Of a stretch of 64,000 bases of DNA, positions 33,699-39,947 are shown piece by piece; the stretch's first letter is position 1, and each line of letters begins with the position of its first letter. The notes beneath the pieces were generated by a model that made no database searches, had not been told where the DNA came from, and saw only the letters and a program-made list of their open reading frames with translations. The stretch spans positions 1,736,001 to 1,800,000 of the forward strand of contig CBDCKA010000002.1 of assembly GCA_965218055.1 (NCBI GenBank), written 5' to 3'. Made by a program: the position numbers and the translations under genes. This DNA is from CBDBKE01 sp965218055 (lineage in GTDB: Bacteria; Acidobacteriota; Terriglobia; JAJPHL01; JAPKYU01).

Positions 33699-34718
33699 AT
33701 GCTGGTGACGCTGGAAAACCGGCCGGCAGCGGGCGAGCGGCCAAAATGGCTGAAGGTGCGGGCGCCGGGCGGCCCCAACTACCACGAATTGAAGGCGCTG
33801 GTAGAGGGTGAGCGCCTGCACACGGTGTGTGAAAGCGCCCACTGTCCCAATATCGGCGAGTGCTGGGAGCAGCGCACGGCCACCTTCATGATCCTGGGCA
33901 ACGTCTGCACGCGACGCTGCGGCTTTTGCGCAGTGCCCAAGGGCGCGCCGATGCAGGTGGATTGGGATGAGCCCCGCCGGGTGGCCGAAGCGGTGGCCCG
34001 GCTGGGGCTGGAGCACGCCGTGGTCACCTCCGTGGACCGGGATGACCGCAAGGACGGCGGTGCAATCCTGTTCGCCATGACCATCGCCGAAATCCGGCGG
34101 CGGAATCCACACTGCAAGGTGGAGGTGCTGGTGCCCGACTTTCAGGGCTCGCTCGAAGCCCTGGGAGTCGTGCTCGACGCCCGGCCCGATGTGTTCAACC
34201 ACAACATTGAGACCGTCGAACGCCTCTATCGCCCGGTGCGCCCGGGTTCGCGCTACCACCGCTCCCTGGGGCTGCTTCGCGCGGCCAAGGAGATGGCCCC
34301 GCAGACGCCAAACAATTCCGGCTCAACCCAGTCCGGCCCAACCAAATCCGGCCCGATCAAGTCCGGGCTAACCAAGTCCGGCCAGACACCAACTAAATCC
34401 GGCATGATGCTGGGATTGGGCGAGCAGTGGGAAGAAACCGTTCAGACCCTGCACGACCTGCGCGCGCACCAGGTGGACATCGTCACCATCGGCCAGTACC
34501 TGCGCCCTTCAGTAAAACACCTGCCCATTGTCCGCTACTACACTCCAGAGGAATTTGCGCGGCTGAAGCAGATTGCCACCGACATTGGTTTCCGGCACGT
34601 CGAGTCCGGACCCTTCGTGCGCAGCTCCTACCACGCCAAGCGAGCTTTACGATCCGAGGAAGCTCCCGCGGGCCAAACGCGAAGGCGCATCGGCAATGTG
34701 GCCTTTCCGTCGCAGTGA
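33699..34718 (+). CDS. lipA: Lipoyl synthase with an internal SGxTK repeat insertion
   Basis: LipA inserts two sulfur atoms into protein-bound octanoyl chains. The auxiliary cluster motif CESAHCPNIGEC and the radical SAM motif CTRRCGFC are intact, and the C-terminal serine motif RSSYHA is present. From ATG 33699 the protein has 339 residues. The normal stretch before TKSGMMLGLGE is enlarged by about 24 residues made of SG(S/P/L)(T/I)(Q/K) units, an expansion of the native TKSG. The C-terminus past RSSYHA overlaps the next gene by 23 bases in another frame. Activity is likely if the insertion loops out of the barrel. Confidence 0.93.
   Translation: MLVTLENRPAAGERPKWLKVRAPGGPNYHELKALVEGERLHTVCESAHCPNIGECWEQRTATFMILGNVCTRRCGFCAVPKGAPMQVDWDEPRRVAEAVARLGLEHAVVTSVDRDDRKDGGAILFAMTIAEIRRRNPHCKVEVLVPDFQGSLEALGVVLDARPDVFNHNIETVERLYRPVRPGSRYHRSLGLLRAAKEMAPQTPNNSGSTQSGPTKSGPIKSGLTKSGQTPTKSGMMLGLGEQWEETVQTLHDLRAHQVDIVTIGQYLRPSVKHLPIVRYYTPEEFARLKQIATDIGFRHVESGPFVRSSYHAKRALRSEEAPAGQTRRRIGNVAFPSQ
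34317..34397 (+). repeat. 15-bp degenerate tandem repeat inside lipA
   Basis: Four 15-bp units (34317, 34332, 34347, 34362) begin TCCGG and encode SGSTQ, SGPTK, SGPIK and SGLTK. A 21-bp unit (34377-34397) encodes SGQTPTK, leading into the conserved TKSG motif. The units diverge mainly at third positions and in the middle codon. Confidence 0.85.
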
Positions 34719-35205
34719 GAAGCAAGAGCGACCCGAGACTTCGCCGCCAGATGGGATGCGAGCTCTTTCTGTACTCCATCCTGATGACGTTACATCCCTT
34801 GGAGGATTACCGAATGAAGCAATTGCTGGTCTGATCCGGAGCGATCTCGACACTGGTGATAACATCCCGCTTGAACACTTTCGCCCCAATCCGGCGTTTA
34901 TCCGCTTAATGCATCACGTCATCAAAACGTTTGGTCCCGATGATCCAGCACTGCAAGAGGCAGCTTCACAGCAGCAGGAGGGCTGGTTGTATATCGTTGA
35001 TCTGCGGACGCCCGAAGGCCCTGAAGGACGTGTGCCTCCGGAGGGCATTATCGGTGCCTTCGAAATGAAGAACGGGGAAATCGTTCGAGATTCATATTCC
35101 GGCAATGATAATCATCTGGTGTTCTCCGCGCATGGCCTCGTTCAATTACCGCCGTTCCTGCATGAAGCGTTAATCCGAGAACTGAAACGTTTGAAGGTCT
35201 CGTAG
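34696..35205 (+). CDS. Hypothetical protein, about 169 residues
   Basis: From ATG 34696 the product begins MWPFRRSEKQERPETSPPDG, is soluble and acidic in its middle, and contains IPLEHFRPNPAFIRLMHHVI and EGWLYIVDLRTPEGPEGRVPPEGIIGAFEM, followed by NHLVFSAHGLVQLPPFLHEA. The start overlaps the last 23 bases of lipA. I do not recognise the family. The overlap suggests co-expression with lipA, but no functional link is evident. Confidence 0.6.
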   Translation: MWPFRRSEKQERPETSPPDGMRALSVLHPDDVTSLGGLPNEAIAGLIRSDLDTGDNIPLEHFRPNPAFIRLMHHVIKTFGPDDPALQEAASQQQEGWLYIVDLRTPEGPEGRVPPEGIIGAFEMKNGEIVRDSYSGNDNHLVFSAHGLVQLPPFLHEALIRELKRLKVS

Positions 35206-35305
35206 AACGGTAGAAGGGTAGCTGGCACCCGAAGACCGGCGGCCCAACAGGCACATGCAGCCGGACACCGCAGCGTCCGGGCGAAGTGCCGGCGCGGACG
35301 CGTTC

Positions 35306-36235
35306 CTACTTGCGGTGGAGGACGTCCACCAGTGCCTGAATGGATGCCGCGCTCTTCTTCAGTGCGGCATCTTCCTCTGGCGTCAGCTTGATCTCCAGGA
35401 CTTGCTCCAGACCGCGGGCGCCCAGTTTACAGGGCACGCCAACGAACAGGTTGCGGATGCCGTACTCCCCCTCCAGGTAGGCAGCGCAGGGCAGGATTTT
35501 TTTTCGGTCGTTCAGGATGGCATCCACCATCTCCACGACCGCCGCCGAGGGAGCGTAATAAGCGCTGCCCGCCTTCAGCAACTTTACGATCTCGGCGCCG
35601 CCGTCGCGCGTGCGCTGGACCAGCCGGTCTATGGCAGCCTGGTCCAGCAGCTCGGGGATGGGGATGCCGGCCACGGTCGAGAAGCGCGCCAGCGGCACCA
35701 TGGTGTCGCCGTGGCCTCCCAGCACAAAGGCGTGGACGTTTTCCACCGAGACGTTCAGTTCCTGGGCGATGAAGGTGCGGAAGCGAGCCGAATCCAGTAT
35801 GCCCGCCATGCCAATCACCCGGTTCTTAGAGAACCCGGCAGTCTCGTAGGCGACGTGGCACATGGCGTCCAGGGGGTTGGTGACCACGACCAGGATGCAC
35901 TCAGGCGAGTACTTCACCACCTGCTCCACCGCCTGCTTCACCACCTCGGAGTTCTTCAGCACCAGGTCATCGCGGCTCATGCCCGGCTTGCGAGGGAAAC
36001 CGGCCGTGACCACGACAATATCGGAGTTGGCCGTGGGTTCGTAGCTGTTGGCGCCGGTGAGCAGCACGTCGTACCCCTCGACGGGGCCCGCCTGGAGCAA
36101 GTCCAGGGCCTTGCCCTGAGGCACACCCTCGATGATGTCGGTCAGCACCACGTCGCCCAAAGCCTTGTCGGCGAGCCGGTGAGCGCAGGTGGCGCCCACG
36201 TTGCCCGCTCCCACCACGGTAATTTTTTTGCGCAT
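35306..36235 (-). CDS. mdh: Malate dehydrogenase
   Basis: The 309-residue enzyme (from ATG 36235) interconverts malate and oxaloacetate in the TCA cycle. It is of the lactate-dehydrogenase-like type: NAD loop VVGAGNVGATCAH, mobile loop with GFPRKPGMSRDDL (the Arg pair that selects malate), VTNPLDAMCHVAYETAGF, and the catalytic His in VLGGHGDTMVPL. It lies 60 bases downstream of icd on the same strand, so the two TCA genes are likely co-transcribed. Confidence 0.95.
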   Translation of the reverse strand: MRKKITVVGAGNVGATCAHRLADKALGDVVLTDIIEGVPQGKALDLLQAGPVEGYDVLLTGANSYEPTANSDIVVVTAGFPRKPGMSRDDLVLKNSEVVKQAVEQVVKYSPECILVVVTNPLDAMCHVAYETAGFSKNRVIGMAGILDSARFRTFIAQELNVSVENVHAFVLGGHGDTMVPLARFSTVAGIPIPELLDQAAIDRLVQRTRDGGAEIVKLLKAGSAYYAPSAAVVEMVDAILNDRKKILPCAAYLEGEYGIRNLFVGVPCKLGARGLEQVLEIKLTPEEDAALKKSAASIQALVDVLHRK

Positions 36236-36295
36236 GGAGACTCCCAAGAAGAATTGCAGAATTCAGACTTCGGATTTCCGATTGGCGAAAACGCC

Positions 36296-37564
36296 TCAGC
36301 CGGCGGCGACTCGCACCGGGCCCATGTTCTCCACAATGCTGGTGGCGAACTCGCTGGTCTTCACCTTGGTGGCGCCCTCCATGAGCCGCTCCAGGTCGTA
36401 GGTGACCCGCTTCTGCTGGATCGTCCGGGCGATGCCGTCTTCAACCATGTCGGCCACCTCGCGCCAGCCAATGTAGCGGAACATCAGGGCACCGGACAGC
36501 ATGACGCTCGAGGGGTTGATCACGTCCTTGTCGGCGTACTTGGGCGCCGTGCCGTGGGTAGCCTCAAAGACGCCGTAGCCGTCGCCGACGTTGGCGCCTG
36601 GGGCCATGCCCAAGCCGCCGACCTGCGCGGCGCAGGCGTCCGACAAATAGTCACCGTTCAGGTTCGGGGTGGCCACTACCTCGTACTCGTCGGCACGCGT
36701 CAGCACCTGCTGAAACATTGAGTCGGCGATGCGATCCTTGATCATGACCTTGCCCGCGGGCAGCTTGCCACCGTGCTTGCTGTAAACCTCATCCTCACTC
36801 AGGGCGACGTCGCTGAACTCCTCCCGGGCCAGCTCGTAGCCCCAGTCGCGGAAGGCCCCCTCGGTGAATTTCATGATGTTGCCCTTGTGCATCAGCGTCA
36901 CGCTCCGGTGGCCGTGTTCCACGGCATAGCGGATGGCGTAGCGGATCAGCCGTTTCGATCCGGTCACCGACATCGGCTTGATGCCGATGCCCGAGTCGGA
37001 CCGCACGTTGCGGCCCATCTCGTCGTTCAGGAAGCGGATCACCTTCTCCACCTCGGGCGTGCCCTGCTGCCACTCAATGCCCGCATAGACGTCCTCGGTG
37101 TTCTCGCGAAAGATCACCACATTCATGCGCTCGGGGTGCCGGACCGGCGAGGGGACGCCAGGGAAATAGCGCACCGGGCGCCAGCAGGCGTACAGGTTCA
37201 GCACCTGGCGCAAGGTCACGTTCAGGCTGCGGATGCCGCCGCCCACCGGGGTGGTCAGCGGACCCTTGATGGCGATGCGGAAGTGCTGGATGGCGTTCAC
37301 AGTGTCGGGGGGCAACCACTCGTTGAACCGCTCCTTGGCCTTCTCGCCGGCAAACACTTCGTACCAGACAACTCGGCGCTGGCCGCCGTAGGCCTTCTCG
37401 ACGGCCGCGTCAAAGACACGCCGGGACGCCTTCCAGATGTCGCGCCCGATCCCATCTCCCTCAATGAAGGGAAGGATGGGGTTATCCGGAACTAGGTATT
37501 TGCCGTCTCGGTATTCGACCTGGGTCCCATCACTGGGCACCTGGACACCATTAAACGAGCCCAT
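36296..37564 (-). CDS. icd: Isocitrate dehydrogenase, NADP-type
   Basis: The 422-residue enzyme oxidises isocitrate to 2-oxoglutarate. Visible motifs are FIEGDGIGRDIWKASRRVFD, the substrate-binding TPVGGGIRSLNVTLRQVLNLY, MNVVIFRENTEDVYAGIEW, and the dinucleotide region FEATHGTAPKYADKDVINPS. In the latter, the Lys-Tyr pair after APK is typical of NADP-specific bacterial Icd. Length is standard. It precedes mdh. Confidence 0.95.
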   Translation of the reverse strand: MGSFNGVQVPSDGTQVEYRDGKYLVPDNPILPFIEGDGIGRDIWKASRRVFDAAVEKAYGGQRRVVWYEVFAGEKAKERFNEWLPPDTVNAIQHFRIAIKGPLTTPVGGGIRSLNVTLRQVLNLYACWRPVRYFPGVPSPVRHPERMNVVIFRENTEDVYAGIEWQQGTPEVEKVIRFLNDEMGRNVRSDSGIGIKPMSVTGSKRLIRYAIRYAVEHGHRSVTLMHKGNIMKFTEGAFRDWGYELAREEFSDVALSEDEVYSKHGGKLPAGKVMIKDRIADSMFQQVLTRADEYEVVATPNLNGDYLSDACAAQVGGLGMAPGANVGDGYGVFEATHGTAPKYADKDVINPSSVMLSGALMFRYIGWREVADMVEDGIARTIQQKRVTYDLERLMEGATKVKTSEFATSIVENMGPVRVAAG

Positions 37565-37701
37565 GAAACTATGCGCTCCTTCCTCCCAGATTGCTCCGCC
37601 CGACGAACGTTAACACCCTCCATCAGGGTTTTTCAACAGCCGACACGCCAGTCCGCGAGACCGACAAGCGGAACTGGGACCACACTATCCGGCGTCCGCG
37701 A

Positions 37702-37737
37702 AAAGGCTGGGGTCCGCTGAAAGGCTGGCGTCCGCTG
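37702..37737. repeat. Two 18-bp tandem repeats upstream of the Nramp gene
   Basis: AAAGGCTGGGGTCCGCTG and AAAGGCTGGCGTCCGCTG follow each other directly, with a partial unit GGCGTCCGCG before and AAAGGG after. They lie about 45 bases upstream of the transporter start in non-coding DNA. Confidence 0.8.
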
Positions 37738-37780
37738 AAAGGGTTGCACGCCTGGGGGCATTCCGTTACTTTGGACGCGC

Positions 37781-39208
37781 ATGGACCAGCCGTCCCGGGG
37801 TGAAGTTTCCCTTGACCCCTACCAATTGTCGGAAGACGCCGTCCGCGAACCGCCGGCTTCGCTGCTGAAGGCGTTGCGCCACATCGGCCCTGGGCTGATC
37901 CTGGCCGGCTCCATCGTGGGCACCGGCGAATTGATCGCCACCACCCACGTTGGCGCCCAGGCTGGCTTTGCCCTGCTGTGGCTGGTGATTCTGAGTTGCT
38001 TCATCAAAATTTTCACGCAGATCGAGCTGGGACGCTACGTCATCTCCTCCGGCCAGACCACTCTGGCCGGGCTTCGGCAACTGCCTGGGCCGAGCTTCCT
38101 GCTGCCCTGGTGGTGGCTGGTGATGATGATGGCGGTTCAGGCACAGTTGGCGGCCATGATAGGCGGCATTGGCCAGGCGGTCCACATGGCGGCGCCCGGC
38201 CTTTCCTCTGCGATCGCTGAGGTGCTGGGCCTGGCTGCCCGGCCCGAGTTGCCCTGGGCGGTGCTGGTCACGTTATTGACGATCGCACTTCTGGCGTTGG
38301 GCACCTACTCGGTGGTCGAGCGCGCTACCATCCTTCTGGTGGTGGTCTTCACCATGATGACGCTGGGGTGCGTGGTTCTGCTGCCCTGGACCGGCATTTC
38401 GTTTGGCTGGCGCGAGCTGGCCTCCGGCCTTTCCTTTCAGATCCCCTCCCACGCCATCGGTGCGGCGTTTGCCATGTTTGGTATCACCGGGGTGGGAGCC
38501 TCCGAGTTGATCTACTACCCCTATTGGTGCATCGAGAAAGGCTATGCGCGCAATGTTGGCCCGCAACGCCCGGATGACGCCTGGAGGCGACGTGCCCAGG
38601 GGTGGTTGCGCGTCATGCATCTGGATGCGTTTCTGAGCATGATCGTGTACACGGTGGCTACGCTGGCCTTCTACCTGCTGGGGGCCGCCGTCCTGCACCA
38701 GTACACTGGGCCGGAGGGCCTCCCAGGCACCGTCGGCGGGATGCTCAGTATGCTTTCCCGAATGTACATGCCAGTCCTGGGGGAGAAGGTTGCGTTGTGG
38801 TTCATTGTGATGGGCGCCTTCGCCGTGCTGTTCTCGACTTTCTTTGCCTCCACGGCCTCCTCCTGCCGCGTCCTGACCGATTTTCTGCGGGTGAACGGCT
38901 TCATCCGACTGACCCACCCGGACGACCGGCGGCGGTGGGTTCGCCGCTTCGCGGTCGGCCTCCCCCTTCTGAATCTCTGCCTGTTTGTCTGGATCCCCGA
39001 CCCGGTGAGGCTGGTCATCATCGGCGGCTTCGCCCAGGCGGTGACGCTGCCCATGGTCGCTGCCGCTGCTGTCTACCTGCGCTACCGGCGAACCGACCGC
39101 CGCATCACCCCGGGCCTGCTGTGGGATATTTTCCTGTGGGTTTCCATGTTGGGGTTCTTCGCCGCCGCGCTTTACGGCGTCTGGAACAGCTACCAGAAGT
39201 TGCTGTAA
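37781..39208 (+). CDS. Nramp-family-related metal ion transporter
   Basis: The 475-residue protein has about eleven transmembrane helices and the Nramp fold pattern. Its TM1 reads HIGPGLILAGSIVGTGELIATT, lacking the DPGN metal-binding motif of Mn/Fe transporters. TM6 contains AFAMFGITGVGASELIYYP without the usual MPH motif. This places it among the divergent, Nramp-related carriers (some transport Mg). The gene stands alone, and its last 19 bases overlap the toxin gene on the opposite strand. Substrate unproven. Confidence 0.78.
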   Translation: MDQPSRGEVSLDPYQLSEDAVREPPASLLKALRHIGPGLILAGSIVGTGELIATTHVGAQAGFALLWLVILSCFIKIFTQIELGRYVISSGQTTLAGLRQLPGPSFLLPWWWLVMMMAVQAQLAAMIGGIGQAVHMAAPGLSSAIAEVLGLAARPELPWAVLVTLLTIALLALGTYSVVERATILLVVVFTMMTLGCVVLLPWTGISFGWRELASGLSFQIPSHAIGAAFAMFGITGVGASELIYYPYWCIEKGYARNVGPQRPDDAWRRRAQGWLRVMHLDAFLSMIVYTVATLAFYLLGAAVLHQYTGPEGLPGTVGGMLSMLSRMYMPVLGEKVALWFIVMGAFAVLFSTFFASTASSCRVLTDFLRVNGFIRLTHPDDRRRWVRRFAVGLPLLNLCLFVWIPDPVRLVIIGGFAQAVTLPMVAAAAVYLRYRRTDRRITPGLLWDIFLWVSMLGFFAAALYGVWNSYQKLL

Positions 39209-39561
39209 CCCGAAAAGTCCAAAGTCACCAGAGCTGAAGAGGCTCGATTGCCCATCTCGCTAGGCTCCTCATAGCGGTAGGTTTCTTCTCTCCGGAGTCC
39301 GCAGTAGGCGAGAACAACTTCTCGACCGTAAATATCATAGCGGAACCGCCAGCGGCCACTCCGCAGGCGATACTGGCCGTCTCCCTGCGCAACTGCTCGA
39401 AGCTTCTTGATGGGGTGACTCCGGCTGCGGTTATGTGGATCAGCTTTCAGAGTTTCGATTGTCTCGGCGAAGTGGTCGTCAAAGTCGGGATGGCGCTTAC
39501 GGAGAGAGCGAGCCAGGCGCTCGAAGTGGGGGTCGCTTCGGACAGAAAAGGGAGGCGTCAT
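39190..39561 (-). CDS. RelE/ParE-superfamily toxin
   Basis: The 123-residue protein shows the RelE fold pattern: SDPHFERLARSLRKRHPDF, SHPIKKLRAVAQGDGQYRLR and SGRWRFRYDIYGREVVLAYCGLRREETY. Such toxins cleave mRNA on the ribosome or inhibit gyrase. It is longer than typical RelE by about 25 C-terminal residues; the tail runs into the end of the transporter gene. Its ATG overlaps the antitoxin stop by four bases, the standard order antitoxin then toxin. Confidence 0.75.
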   Translation of the reverse strand: MTPPFSVRSDPHFERLARSLRKRHPDFDDHFAETIETLKADPHNRSRSHPIKKLRAVAQGDGQYRLRSGRWRFRYDIYGREVVLAYCGLRREETYRYEEPSEMGNRASSALVTLDFSGYSNFW

Positions 39562-39851
39562 TTGCCATGACGGCGCCTGGCCCTCCTTTTACCTTCGCGC
39601 TGCAGTTCCTGCAAGAAGGCCTCAGCCGGCCGACTCTTGCCGGCGCGATAGGCTTGCGTGCTCTTGCGGATTTGGGCGCGGACTTTCGGATCTCGGAGTT
39701 CCAGGTAATCCTCAAGCTCTTCGGCGTCCATCATGCCAGCAACAGGGATCCCGTCTTTCTCCAAGATGAAGTACTCCTTGTTCACATGGACGCGGCGCAC
39801 CAGCCGACCCAGGTGGATCCGTGCTTTGGTGATGGGGATACGGTTGACCAT
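39558..39851 (-). CDS. Phd/YefM-type antitoxin
   Basis: The 97-residue protein has a Phd/YefM DNA-binding N-terminus: VNRIPITKARIHLGRLVRRV, NKEYFILEKDGIPVAGMMDA and EELEDYLE. A basic, probably unstructured tail (GKRRARRRHGK) would wrap the toxin. It is expected to repress its own promoter, and a palindrome with direct repeats lies just upstream of its start. Confidence 0.8.
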   Translation of the reverse strand: MVNRIPITKARIHLGRLVRRVHVNKEYFILEKDGIPVAGMMDAEELEDYLELRDPKVRAQIRKSTQAYRAGKSRPAEAFLQELQREGKRRARRRHGK

Positions 39852-39859
39852 AGCCCTCC

Positions 39860-39889
39860 TAATTAACGTTAATCAATACTAATCAAGAC
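39860..39889 (-). promoter_or_regulatory. Probable operator of the toxin-antitoxin pair
   Basis: A perfect 12-bp palindrome ATTAACGTTAAT (39862-39873) overlaps two 10-bp direct repeats TAATCAATAC and TAATCAAGAC (39870-39889), within an AT-rich patch starting 9 bases before the antitoxin ATG. Phd/YefM dimers bind such sites. The extreme AT content contrasts with the GC-rich surroundings. Confidence 0.6.
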
Positions 39890-39947
39890 TATCTTGCCAC
39901 ACTGGCCGGTCATGATCGAGAGGCTCGCCCAGGCGCTGACCCTGGAG

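Noticed and set aside
33069..34397. CRISPR-like array
   Set aside because: The repeats are contiguous without spacers and lie in frame inside coding genes; there are no cas genes in the window.
35255..36721. Long plus-strand open frame of 488 codons
   Set aside because: It is antisense to mdh and icd, which have clear family motifs; high GC third positions keep the opposite strand open. Its residues are His/Ala/Gly-rich without domains.
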